Assembly (NCBI GenBank): GCA_040081555.1
Contig: JBEBGG010000033.1
Location: 1 to 30,207, forward strand
Length of the DNA: 30,207 nucleotides
Origin: CADEEX01 sp040081555
GTDB taxonomy: Bacteria > Acidobacteriota > Vicinamibacteria > Vicinamibacterales > CAVVIG01
Reading direction: 5' to 3'
Shown: in pieces, positions 1 through 8,173 of the stretch
How positions within the stretch are numbered: position 1 is the first letter of the stretch
Layout: each line of letters begins with the position of its first letter
Notes under the pieces: model-generated
Databases searched by the model: none
What the model saw: only the letters and a program-made list of their open reading frames with translations
What the model was told of the DNA's origin: nothing
Translations under genes and position numbers: made by a program

Positions 1-1521
1 GCGGCGAATCAGAATCAGCCGAGCGAGTCGCCGGGCCCACAGGGGCAACAACAAGGACACCAAAGCCGGGCGGGACAGCAGGGGCCGCAGAGCCCGTCGG
101 GTGGAAGCCCGTCTACGCAGACCGGCCAGCGCCAGCCTACCGGTGGTCAGCCGCGTCCAGGCACCCAGAACCAGTCCGCGCCGGACGGGCAGACAGCCAG
201 AGAGGGCGGTACTGGACAGTCCGGCGCCAGCCAACGCGGTCTCCGTGAAGCGACTGACGAGATGCGGGCGTCAGTGGGTGAGTTGCGGCGCGATTCGCCG
301 GGGCAGGCCGCGGCACGCGGTCAGCGTGCGCTCGACAGGCTCCGTGCCCTCGAGCAACAGCTCGTGGGCGGATCGCCTGAGGGACGTCGTCGTGCGATGG
401 GGGATCTGCAGCTCGAGACACGGCAGCTTGCCGATGCGCAACGGCAGCTCGCCGGTGAGCTGCGGCGGGCCGCGCAAAAAGGCGGCGACTCCAGTGGCAG
501 CTCCGATCAGATGCGCCGCCTTGCCGGCGAGCAGGAGCGGCTCGCCGATCGACTCGAGAGTCTGCAGCAACGGCTGCGAAGGCAGGGACAGCCTGGGATT
601 GGGGCGTCGGGAGGAGACTCGCGGTCACTTCAGCAGACGGCGAGCGAGGTCAGCCGGGATCTCGATCGGCAACGACTGATCGAGCGGATGCAGCAGTCGG
701 CAGAGGCCCTGCGCGGGCAGTCGGGTGAGGGTGGTAGTGGTCGGCAGGGAAGTAGTCAGTCCGGCCGCCAGGGGAGCCCGAGCGCGCAGGGCGATGGCGC
801 CCAAGCTCGAGGGGCGCGCGCCGCACAAGGAACGCCGCAAGCGCAGGAGGCGATCGCGCGCGAGCTGGACAAGGTGGCCGAGCGTCTCGGCAGCGGCGAA
901 CGCGGACGCGATGCCGAGTCTGATCGCCTGATGGACCAACGCGCCCGTGCGCAGGAACTTCGTGATCGACTGAACGAGACGTCGGAGCGGTTGGCTGATC
1001 TGGATCGCCAGGCGGCCCAGGCGCAGCGAAGCGGCAGTAGCGGTCAGACTGGTGCGCCAAGTGGTGCGAGCCGAGGGGCATCGTCTCAGGGGCAGAGCGA
1101 GAGTTCGTCCGCGTCCGCAGGGCTTGGACCAGGCTCAACGCCTCCGGCCGAGCAGCTGGCGCAGTTGCGCCAAGAGATCGCCGAGCAGCTGCGCGCGCTC
1201 CGGCAACTGGTGGGCGACGCTCGGCGAGACAGCAGCCAGCAGCCCGGTGGCGGTGGTGCGGGGGCCACCCTCGTGGGGCCGGGCATGGTGCTCTCGGCGC
1301 CCGGCACAGAAGGCTTCAAGCAGGACTTTGCGCGCTGGCAGGAGATGAAGCGGCAGGCGACGATCGCGCTCGAGTCGATTGAATCATCCGCCTCGCAGCG
1401 TCTGCAGGCAAAAGAATCGAAGGATCGTCTGGCCACCGCGCCAGAGGACCGTCCGCCCGCAGACTATCAGCCACAGGTCGACAGCTACTTCAAGGCACTC
1501 GCGTCAAAGAAGACGCCCTGA
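1..1521 (+). CDS. Q/G/S-rich coiled-coil protein, C-terminal part (DUF4175-like), 5' end outside window
   Basis: The reading frame is open from the first base, so the gene starts upstream; 506 residues are visible. The first ~85 residues are low-complexity Gln/Gly/Ser/Pro. Long charged helices of coiled-coil character rich in Arg, Gln, Glu and Ala follow, interrupted by Ser/Gly/Gln linkers. The last ~90 residues are more ordered, beginning GATLVGPGMVLSAPGTEGF and ending VDSYFKALASKKTP. This composition resembles the C-terminal part of large DUF4175-type membrane proteins found beside MoxR/VWA (Bat-like) clusters in Acidobacteria; that assignment comes from family knowledge and the missing N-terminus cannot confirm it. 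The VWA gene starts 4 bases after the stop, so the two are probably co-transcribed. The function is unknown; a periplasmic or envelope structural role is inference. Confidence 0.7.
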   Translation, partial: AANQNQPSESPGPQGQQQGHQSRAGQQGPQSPSGGSPSTQTGQRQPTGGQPRPGTQNQSAPDGQTAREGGTGQSGASQRGLREATDEMRASVGELRRDSPGQAAARGQRALDRLRALEQQLVGGSPEGRRRAMGDLQLETRQLADAQRQLAGELRRAAQKGGDSSGSSDQMRRLAGEQERLADRLESLQQRLRRQGQPGIGASGGDSRSLQQTASEVSRDLDRQRLIERMQQSAEALRGQSGEGGSGRQGSSQSGRQGSPSAQGDGAQARGARAAQGTPQAQEAIARELDKVAERLGSGERGRDAESDRLMDQRARAQELRDRLNETSERLADLDRQAAQAQRSGSSGQTGAPSGASRGASSQGQSESSSASAGLGPGSTPPAEQLAQLRQEIAEQLRALRQLVGDARRDSSQQPGGGGAGATLVGPGMVLSAPGTEGFKQDFARWQEMKRQATIALESIESSASQRLQAKESKDRLATAPEDRPPADYQPQVDSYFKALASKKTP

Positions 1522-1525
1522 CCTG

Positions 1526-3742
1526 ATGCATTTCGCGGCTCCGATTCCCTGGTGGCTGGCGCTGCTCGCGGTGGCGACAATTGTCGGCGTCGCCGTGGCG
1601 GTCTACCGGCGTCCGCTCGTGCCACTCAGCCGCTCCCAGCGCGGCGGGTTGATAGCGCTTCGGGCATTGGCCATGTTGTTCCTGCTCGCGCTGGTTTGCC
1701 GTCCGGTCATCGAGCTTCCACCCGTCAACGTCGGCGACACGGTCGTGCCCGTGCTCATCGATGTGTCGCGCAGCATGCGGATCCCGGATGCCGACGGTGA
1801 GAGCCGGCTGGCGCGCGCGAAGGCGGTGGCTCAAGAGCTCTCTGCAGATCTTGCGGCGAGTGCGAACGTGGAGCTCTTGGCGTTTGCCGACACGCTCGTC
1901 CCCGCCGTGGTCGACACACTGGAGCCGACCGGTCGTCGCACGGCACTGGCTGCAGCACTCGAGACAGTCCGCAGTCGGTATCGGGGGCAGCGCGTGGCCG
2001 GCGTTGTGGTGATATCCGATGGTGGCGACACTGCTGGTCTCGACATCACAAGTGCGGCGAATCAGGGGATGCCGGTCTTTACCGTGGGCGTTGGCTCGGC
2101 CGACGGCGTGGCCGATCGCGAGGTCGTCGAACTCACGGCCGGTGATCCACGTCTCGACCAGGCTGCGGTCGACGTGCACGTGTCCGTGGCGGCGCGGGGC
2201 TTTGGCCGCGATCCATTGACGGTGAAGGTGTTGGCCGATGGTCAGGTGGTTGATTCGCACCCCATCACGTCTCCGGCCGATGGCGCACCGATCGACGAGT
2301 GGTTCACGGTGTTTCCTAATGCCACGCGCGCGTCGCTGTACACCGCGCAGGTCGACGCCGGGCCAGACGAATCCGTGACCGAGAACAATGCGCGGTCGGT
2401 GGCAATGAGCCCCGCCGGGCGGCGGAGGCGGATTCTCGTGATTTCTGGTGCACCGGGGTACGAGCACAGTTTTCTCCTAAGAGCCTTGCAGCAGGATCGT
2501 GGCGTCGAAGTGGATGCGATCGTTCGCAAGGGGAGAAACGAGGCCAACCAGGATACGTTTCTGGTCCAGGCAGGCCGTGAACGCGTCGCGACGCTCGCGA
2601 GCGGGTTTCCGTCGACCAAGGACGCGCTCTTTGGGTATGACGCGATCATCCTGTCCAACCTCGAGGGCGAGTTCTTCACGCGCGATCAACTCATGCAGGC
2701 CGCGGCGTTTGTCTCCGAGCGTGGCGGCGGATTGCTCCTGATGGGCGGTCGATCCTTCGAACGACGTGGCCTGACCGGCACGCCCCTCGAGGACGTGCTG
2801 CCCGTCGAGCTTACCGATCGGCGCGGTGGCCGAATGGGCGGGTCTGCCGACGAGGGCGAGACGGGCGGGCGTGGTGCTGTTGCGCTCACAGACGAGGGGC
2901 TGCGCCACCCGGTGATGCGCATTGGGGCGAAGACCGATCAGCTGAAGACGCTTTGGGCCACGCTTCCACCGCTCGCCAGCTCGGCGCCGCTCGGCGGGCC
3001 GCGCCCAGGTGCGTCAGTTCTGGCGGTCACCCGGTCGGCCAATGGGATGCTGCTACCGGTGGTGGCGGTGCAGAAGTACGGCCGCGGCCGGTCGATGGTG
3101 TTCGCTGGCGAGGCGTCCTGGCGCTGGCGGATGCTGCAACCCGCATCGGATCGGCGCTACGACTTGTTCTGGCGCCAGGCGGCGCGCTGGCTCACCGCCG
3201 ATACCCCGGAACCCGTGGCGCTGACTCTCCCCGCGTCGGTCGATGCCGGCGACGACATCGTGGTGCAGGTCGAGGCTCGCGATCGCTCGTTTGTCCCCGT
3301 TGAGGGCGCAGACGTTGAGGTGCGAATGACGTCGCCGAGTGGCGTCACCGCGCCGCTGGCGGTTCGTACGGGGGACCACGGCCGTGCGTCTGCGACCGGC
3401 ACCGTGGCGGTGCCCGGTCTCTACCGACTGCAGGCGGAGGCGCGCAAGAATGGTGTGTCGCTTGGCACCGACGATCGATGGATCGCCGTCGGCGACAACG
3501 AACGCGAGTTCGCCGACGCGCGGCTGAACGAAGGTACCTTGCGACGCCTGGCACAAGCGTCCGGCGGTCGCTACGTGTCAGCGGCTGACGCGAGGCTCCT
3601 GGTCAAGGACCTCATGCGCGCCGTGCCAGCGATGTCCGTCCCGAAGCAGCGAGATCTGTGGCACGAACCGTGGGCCTTTGCACTGGTCGTCCTGCTGCTG
3701 GCGCTCGAATGGGCCCTTCGCCGGGCGTGGGGGCTCAGATGA
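1526..3742 (+). CDS. membrane-anchored VWA domain / glutamine-amidotransferase-like protein
   Basis: 738 residues from the ATG just after the upstream stop. The frame stays open further upstream, but that part overlaps the preceding gene and is Arg/Pro-rich nonsense. Two N-terminal membrane helices (about 6-26 and 43-60) precede a von Willebrand A domain. Its MIDAS motif is intact: D79-V-S81-R-S83, T139 and S164-D165-G-G. A beta-rich stretch (about 195-295) is followed by a class-I glutamine-amidotransferase-like fold (about 302-500) that carries LMGGRSF and LPVEL but no evident Cys-His-Glu triad. A second beta-sandwich region and a C-terminal helix (about 714-732) follow. The architecture is that of BatA/BatB-like envelope proteins of Bacteroidetes and Acidobacteria; the substrate is unknown. 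The stop overlaps the next start (ATGA), which implies translational coupling. Confidence 0.85.
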   Translation: MHFAAPIPWWLALLAVATIVGVAVAVYRRPLVPLSRSQRGGLIALRALAMLFLLALVCRPVIELPPVNVGDTVVPVLIDVSRSMRIPDADGESRLARAKAVAQELSADLAASANVELLAFADTLVPAVVDTLEPTGRRTALAAALETVRSRYRGQRVAGVVVISDGGDTAGLDITSAANQGMPVFTVGVGSADGVADREVVELTAGDPRLDQAAVDVHVSVAARGFGRDPLTVKVLADGQVVDSHPITSPADGAPIDEWFTVFPNATRASLYTAQVDAGPDESVTENNARSVAMSPAGRRRRILVISGAPGYEHSFLLRALQQDRGVEVDAIVRKGRNEANQDTFLVQAGRERVATLASGFPSTKDALFGYDAIILSNLEGEFFTRDQLMQAAAFVSERGGGLLLMGGRSFERRGLTGTPLEDVLPVELTDRRGGRMGGSADEGETGGRGAVALTDEGLRHPVMRIGAKTDQLKTLWATLPPLASSAPLGGPRPGASVLAVTRSANGMLLPVVAVQKYGRGRSMVFAGEASWRWRMLQPASDRRYDLFWRQAARWLTADTPEPVALTLPASVDAGDDIVVQVEARDRSFVPVEGADVEVRMTSPSGVTAPLAVRTGDHGRASATGTVAVPGLYRLQAEARKNGVSLGTDDRWIAVGDNEREFADARLNEGTLRRLAQASGGRYVSAADARLLVKDLMRAVPAMSVPKQRDLWHEPWAFALVVLLLALEWALRRAWGLR

Positions 3743-4773
3743 TCCGCCGCGAAGCGTGTTGCGTCGGCATGGGCCTTCGTGGTCTCGCGGTCTTGAGGCG
3801 ATCCGCCTGTATCAGGGGTGCCCTGGCCGGGCTCGCACTCTGGCTCGGTGCAGGCGCGGCTGCTCTCGCCGCAGATCGCTACGCCATCGTCGTCAGCGGT
3901 GCCTCAGGCGGTCCACAGTACGCCGAGAAATACGACCGCTGGCGCGCGGACTTCGTGAAGGCCCTGCGCGAGCAGTGGCGCTACCCGAACGATCACGTCG
4001 TGGTCCTGGCCGAGACCTCCGGTACAGACACGAAGGTTGCGACTCGCGACAACGTGCGCGCGGCCTTCGCTGCGCTGCGCACAAGAGTCAGGACGGGCGA
4101 TGTGGTGGTGGTGCTCCTCATCGGGCACGGTGCCGGTGCCGAAGGCGAGCAGGCCAAATTCAATCTGGTGGGGCCGGACATGACGGCTGCCGAGTGGGCC
4201 GAAGCCACGCGCTCGTTGTCGAGCCGCCTCGTTTTTATTGATACGGCGAGTGGCAGCTTCCCGTTCCTTGAAACGCTCGCCGGACGCAGCCGTGTCGTTA
4301 TCACCGCGAACGACAACGCGGCGCAACAGTTTGAGACCGTGATGCCGGAGTTCCTTGTCGGCGCCTTCAACGACCCGGAGGCGGACGTCGACAAGAACGG
4401 CAAGACCTCCCTGTGGGAGGCGTTCAGCTTTGCGAGCGCCGGTGTGGCGCGGTGGTTTCAGGAGCGGGGGCAATTGGCCACCGAGCGGCCGCTGCTCGAC
4501 GACACGGGCGATGGTGTCGGCACAGAGGCCAACGGGCAGGCCACCGACGGCATGATGGCCAAGACGCTCTATCTGCAGCCAGATCCGGTCATTCCGGATT
4601 CAGGCAATCCGGAGATCGACGCGGTGCGTCGCCGCCGTCTCTCGATTGAGGGTGAGCTCGAGAGCCTGCGATTCCGAAGGCCGCAGCTCACGCCGGAGCA
4701 ATACGACGACGCGCTCGAAAAGCTGTTGCTGGAGCTGGCGCAGATCGACCGTCGCCTGCGGCAGGCCCTGTAA
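3739..4773 (+). CDS. secreted caspase-fold (C13/C14-like) protein without catalytic Cys
   Basis: 344 residues from the ATG overlapping the preceding stop. An alternative ATG ten codons later would shorten the basic N-terminus. The hydrophobic segment around residues 28-45, ending ALAA before DRYAI, looks like a signal peptide. The mature protein has the alternating strands of a clan-CD peptidase: DRYAIVVSG at the start, LLIGHGAG with the His-Gly pair at H130-G131, and FIDTASGSF (167-173) where the Cys block should be. There the nucleophile position is Thr or Ala, so it is probably not a peptidase. D216-V-D218-K-N220-G-K-T-S224-L-W-E227 is a textbook EF-hand calcium loop, and a second acidic loop (LLDDTGDGVG) starts at 252. 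The C-terminus is helical and charged. Fold family is fairly sure; function is unknown. A ligand-binding or scaffold role in the same envelope complex as the VWA protein is inference. Confidence 0.7.
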   Translation: MIRREACCVGMGLRGLAVLRRSACIRGALAGLALWLGAGAAALAADRYAIVVSGASGGPQYAEKYDRWRADFVKALREQWRYPNDHVVVLAETSGTDTKVATRDNVRAAFAALRTRVRTGDVVVVLLIGHGAGAEGEQAKFNLVGPDMTAAEWAEATRSLSSRLVFIDTASGSFPFLETLAGRSRVVITANDNAAQQFETVMPEFLVGAFNDPEADVDKNGKTSLWEAFSFASAGVARWFQERGQLATERPLLDDTGDGVGTEANGQATDGMMAKTLYLQPDPVIPDSGNPEIDAVRRRRLSIEGELESLRFRRPQLTPEQYDDALEKLLLELAQIDRRLRQAL

Positions 4774-4785
4774 TCGATCAAGGCT

Positions 4786-5448
4786 CTAGAACGGGCGCCA
4801 GCGCGCGTCCGGTGCCTCGGGCTTGCGGAACACGAACACACCGATGGCGCCGGCGACAAATCCGCCCACGTGGGCCGCGAAAGCAACGCCGCCTTGATTG
4901 AGCGAGGTCGCCGCGATCGCCCCCGCGCTGAACAACTGCATCACGAACCAGAAGCCGAGCAGGAAGATGGCCGGCACTTCGACGAGCTCCCAGAAGAATA
5001 GCAAGGTGACGAGTGTGAGGACACGTGACTCGGGATAGAGCACCAGATACGCACCCATCACGCCGGCAATCGCACCGCTGGCGCCGATCGTCGGCAGGGT
5101 AGAGGTGGGTACCATCGCCATCTGACCGTAGGCCGCAACAAAGCCGCAGAGCAAGTAGAAGGCGATGAATCGCGGGCGTCCCAGGCGATCCTCAACGTTG
5201 TCGCCAAAGATCCAGAGATAGAGCATGTTGCCGAAGACGTGGGACCAGCTGCCGTGCAGGAACATCGACGTGACCAGGGTCGGCAGCTCGAAGTGCGCCG
5301 GAACGACGCCGTAGGTCGTGAGGAAGACGGTGAGGTCGTCTGCTGACAGCGACAGTTCGTAGAACCACGCCAGGGCATTGAGCACGATCAGAGCGATCGT
5401 GACGAATGGAAATGTTCGCGACGGGATGACGTCGCGGAGCGGGAGCAT
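4786..5448 (-). CDS. rhomboid family intramembrane serine protease
   Basis: 220 residues starting MLPLRDVIPSRT, a typical start for the GlpG-like short rhomboids. The in-frame extension upstream overlaps leuA and is not protein-like. Six membrane helices are predicted. HGSWSHVFGN (65-74) supplies the His/Asn of helix 2, GASGAIAG (122-129) carries the nucleophile S124, and AAHVGGF (191-197) carries the general base H193, so the catalytic dyad is complete. The enzyme would cleave membrane-spanning substrates within the bilayer. The start codon lies one base after the leuA stop on the same strand, so it is read from the leuA transcript, though no metabolic link to leucine synthesis is evident. 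It converges with the caspase-fold gene, leaving 12 bases between the stops. Confidence 0.93.
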   Translation of the reverse strand: MLPLRDVIPSRTFPFVTIALIVLNALAWFYELSLSADDLTVFLTTYGVVPAHFELPTLVTSMFLHGSWSHVFGNMLYLWIFGDNVEDRLGRPRFIAFYLLCGFVAAYGQMAMVPTSTLPTIGASGAIAGVMGAYLVLYPESRVLTLVTLLFFWELVEVPAIFLLGFWFVMQLFSAGAIAATSLNQGGVAFAAHVGGFVAGAIGVFVFRKPEAPDARWRPF

Positions 5449-5449
5449 C

Positions 5450-6631
5450 CTACGCGTTCGACATCTGGCCGGCGCGCACTCGCTCGACCATGCGTCGCAG
5501 ATCGTTGTCGCCAATCGCCTTCTTGTGCTCGCCCATCGTGATCACAGCCTGATAGAGCTGCGCGAGCTCGTCGGCGGTGAGGGCGAGCGCCAGCTGCTCG
5601 GCGCGCTTGGCGACGGCGTGGCGGCCAGAATGGCGTCCGAGCACGAGCTGGTCGGTCTTCTGGCCGACGTCTGACGGCTTCATGATCTCGTAGGTACGTG
5701 CGTCTTTCAGCATTCCGTCCTGATGGATGCCGGCCTCGTGCGCAAAGGCATTGCGTCCGACGATGGCCTTGTTGGACTGCACATGTTCGTCCGTCAGCTT
5801 CGACAGCAACTGACTGGCTTCGTACAGATATTTCGATTCAATCTTTGTGTCGTACGGCATCCGGTCGGCGCGCACTCGCAGCGCCATGACAATTTCTTCG
5901 AGGGACGCGTTGCCGGCGCGCTCGCCAATGCCATTGATGGTGCACTCCACCTGGCGGGCACCACCTTCAAGTGCCGCGAGGCTGTTGGCCACGGCAAGGC
6001 CGAGGTCGTCGTGGCAATGGGCGGAGAAGATGGCGCGGTCGGAGTTGGGAACGCGGCTGCGGATTTCAGAGAAGAACTCGCGGCTCTCCTGAGGGACCGT
6101 GAAGCCGACGGTGTCTGGCAGGTTGATGGTGGTCGCGCCGGCGCGAATCGCCCCTTCAACGACGCGGCAGAGAAAATCGCGGTCCGATCGAGTCGCGTCC
6201 TCCGCGGAAAACTCGACGTCGTCGGTGAACTGACGCGCCAGCGTGACCGAGTCGAGGATGGCGTCGAGGCATTGCTCGCGAGTGATGCGCAGTTTCCGTT
6301 CGAGATGGAGATCGGACGTGGCCAGGAACGTGTGAATGCGTTTGCGCTCGGCGGACTCGAGCGCGCGCGCCGCTTCTTCGATGTCAGCCCTTCGGCAACG
6401 AGCCAACGCGGCGATGACGGGGCGGCGTACCGCCATCGACACTTGTCGGGTGCCTTCGGCATCGGCGGGGGAGGCAATCGGAAAGCCGGCCTCGATGACG
6501 TCCACGCCCATGGCATCGAGGAGCAGCGCCAGTTCCACCTTGGCCGACACATCCATCGAAAAACCTGGCGCCTGCTCGCCGTCGCGGAGGGTCGTATCGA
6601 AGATGACAATGTGCGGCTTTGATTCGCTCAT
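5450..6631 (-). CDS. leuA: 2-isopropylmalate synthase, short form lacking the regulatory domain
   Basis: 393 residues. The enzyme condenses acetyl-CoA with 2-ketoisovalerate, the first committed step of leucine synthesis. The TIM-barrel shows FDTTLRDGEQ (11-20; R16, D17), HCHDDLG (205-211) and NGIGERAGN (233-241), giving metal ligands D12, H205, H207 and N241. HEAGIHQDGMLK and LGRHSGRHAV in the linker subdomains favour LeuA over homocitrate or citramalate synthase. Canonical LeuA is about 510 residues and ends in a leucine-binding regulatory domain; this protein stops right after the linker subdomains (KKAIGDNDLRRMVERV), so the allosteric domain is missing. It is divergent from a LysR gene across 73 bp, which probably holds its control region. 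The rhomboid gene follows after one base. Confidence 0.9.
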   Translation of the reverse strand: MSESKPHIVIFDTTLRDGEQAPGFSMDVSAKVELALLLDAMGVDVIEAGFPIASPADAEGTRQVSMAVRRPVIAALARCRRADIEEAARALESAERKRIHTFLATSDLHLERKLRITREQCLDAILDSVTLARQFTDDVEFSAEDATRSDRDFLCRVVEGAIRAGATTINLPDTVGFTVPQESREFFSEIRSRVPNSDRAIFSAHCHDDLGLAVANSLAALEGGARQVECTINGIGERAGNASLEEIVMALRVRADRMPYDTKIESKYLYEASQLLSKLTDEHVQSNKAIVGRNAFAHEAGIHQDGMLKDARTYEIMKPSDVGQKTDQLVLGRHSGRHAVAKRAEQLALALTADELAQLYQAVITMGEHKKAIGDNDLRRMVERVRAGQMSNA

Positions 6632-6704
6632 GGTGAGTCAGTTTTAGCGGCCCAGAGGCCTAGAAGTCAAAGCGATAAATATTACGTTACAATAACAATA
6701 CTTT
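6632..6704. promoter_or_regulatory. leuA / lysR divergent control region with LysR-type box
   Basis: 73 bp between the divergent leuA and lysR starts. The 30 bases next to lysR (6675-6704) are strongly AT-rich in an otherwise GC-rich sequence. They contain the imperfect dyad TATTACGTTACAATA (6680-6694, arms TATT/AATA), the style of site LysR-type regulators bind between their own gene and a divergent target. Neither gene has a clear Shine-Dalgarno sequence. Autoregulation and control of leuA by the LysR protein is inference from this arrangement. Confidence 0.45.
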
Positions 6705-7589
6705 ATGGATTTGATGGCTCTCCGCACATTTCTTGCGGTTGCCGAAGAGCGCAGTTTTTCTCGCGCCGCGGCCAAGGTGCACCGCACCCAGCCGGCCGTC
6801 AGCCAGGCCGTGAAGCGCCTTGAGGACGACCTGGGGGAACAGCTGTTCGATCGGTCGTCGAAGAGTGGCACGCTCACCGACGCCGGCCGAGTGCTTCAGA
6901 ACTACGGGCAGCGCTTGGTTCGACTGGCCGAAGAGGCGGAGTCGGCGATGCGCGAACTGCGCGACCTGCGCCGAGGCCGTGTGCTGATTGGCGCGAATGA
7001 GGCGGCCATCCACACGTTGCTGCCGCTTATGGCCCGTTTTCGTACCAAGGTGCCAGACATTGCCATCGATGTGCGTCGTGTCCCCGCCAGGCAGATTGCT
7101 GTCGAAGTGCAACAGGGCAGCCTGGACTTCGGCGCTCTGACGTTTCGTCCAGCGGAGGAAGGCCTGCTCGAAGTGAGTGTCGGCAGCGACGAACTGGTCC
7201 TGCTGATGGCGCCGACGCACCCGTTGGCCTCCCGTAAGCAGTTGACCATGGAGGACGTGGGAGGCGAAGCGCTCGTCGCCCACAATGATCCATCGCCCGC
7301 GCGCGAGCGCGTGCTGCGCCTCTTCGAGGAGAAGCACATCCCGCTGAACATGATGATCTCGCTGCCAAGCCTGGACGGCATCAAGCGCGCGGTGGAGTTG
7401 AAGCTGGGCGTCGCGCTCCTACCGAAGCGTTGCGCGGTGACCGAAATCGCCGCCGGGCGCATCGTCGCGGTGCCGGTGGCCGGCATCTCGCGCAAGCGCC
7501 AGCTCACGCTGGTCTGTCGGAAGTCGCATCGCTCGCACGCCGCCAACGCGTTCTTGGCGGTCGCTCAGGAAACCAAGGCTGAGATCTAG
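6705..7589 (+). CDS. LysR-type transcriptional regulator next to leu genes
   Basis: 294 residues, the usual LysR length. The N-terminal winged helix-turn-helix (MALRTFLAVAEERSFSRAAA, then TQPAVSQAVKRLEDDLGEQLF) is clear, with the recognition helix near residues 29-38. A linker helix (about 60-88) and a periplasmic-binding-like effector domain follow (about 90-290; VLIGANEAA, LGVALLPKR). It is divergent from leuA and converges on leuCD, so it most likely senses a leucine-pathway intermediate or branched-chain product and controls leuA and perhaps leuCD. The effector is not predictable from sequence. Its stop overlaps the leuD stop on the other strand in the palindrome CTAG (7586-7589), leaving no room for a terminator between the genes. 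Confidence 0.92.
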   Translation: MDLMALRTFLAVAEERSFSRAAAKVHRTQPAVSQAVKRLEDDLGEQLFDRSSKSGTLTDAGRVLQNYGQRLVRLAEEAESAMRELRDLRRGRVLIGANEAAIHTLLPLMARFRTKVPDIAIDVRRVPARQIAVEVQQGSLDFGALTFRPAEEGLLEVSVGSDELVLLMAPTHPLASRKQLTMEDVGGEALVAHNDPSPARERVLRLFEEKHIPLNMMISLPSLDGIKRAVELKLGVALLPKRCAVTEIAAGRIVAVPVAGISRKRQLTLVCRKSHRSHAANAFLAVAQETKAEI

Positions 7590-8173
7590 AAGCCTGAGAC
7601 GTACGGCAGGCTCTTGGCGACGCCCTTCACCTCGTCGAAGTCCGCCAGCAACATGGCCGTGGGATTCCACTGGTCCGTCACGAACGCGTCGCGCAGGCCT
7701 GGAGGCACGCGCGCCTCGATGCCGAGCGTGCCGGCCGAGACGACACCGCTGGCCACGTCGGCCTCGATGACAAGATCGGGTGTCTTCTCGATGGCCGCCT
7801 GCAGATGTTCGATGGCGGATTTTTCCGCCGTAAAGCACGGAATCCCCAGCACGGCCGAGTTCCCGAGGAAGATCTCCGAGAACGACTCGCCGATGATCGC
7901 CTGAATGCCGTAGCGGGCGAGCCCCTGCGGCGCGTGTTCTCGCGACGATCCGCAGCCGAAGTTCGAGTTCACGACAAGCACTGTGGCGCCCTTGTACCTG
8001 GCGTCGTTGAACGGGTGATTCGGATTGTCCTTCTTGTCGTCCTCGAACACGTGGTGTTCGAGTCCTTCAAACGTGACGGCCCGCAGGAAGCGCGCTGGCA
8101 TGATGCGGTCCGTATCGAGGTCGTCGCCGCGCAGCGGCAGTCCGCGTCCGGCGATGGAAGTGATGGCTGGCAT
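7586..8173 (-). CDS. leuD: 3-isopropylmalate dehydratase small subunit
   Basis: 195 residues, normal length for the LeuD swivelling subunit of isopropylmalate isomerase. It forms a heterodimer with LeuC to interconvert 2- and 3-isopropylmalate. The family signature NFGCGSSREHAP is at 71-82, after DDLDTDRIMPARFL at the N-terminus. The start codon shares one base with the leuC stop (TAATG), so translation is coupled and the subunits are made together. The C-terminus ends LPYVSGF, and the stop overlaps the convergent lysR stop. Confidence 0.96.
   Translation of the reverse strand: MPAITSIAGRGLPLRGDDLDTDRIMPARFLRAVTFEGLEHHVFEDDKKDNPNHPFNDARYKGATVLVVNSNFGCGSSREHAPQGLARYGIQAIIGESFSEIFLGNSAVLGIPCFTAEKSAIEHLQAAIEKTPDLVIEADVASGVVSAGTLGIEARVPPGLRDAFVTDQWNPTAMLLADFDEVKGVAKSLPYVSGF

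Noticed and set aside
1490..2467. 325-codon minus-strand frame
   Set aside because: Antisense to the VWA protein with an intact MIDAS motif; His/Arg-rich shadow composition.
5723..6622. 299-codon plus-strand frame
   Set aside because: Antisense to leuA, which carries all catalytic motifs. Long antisense frames are expected at this GC content.
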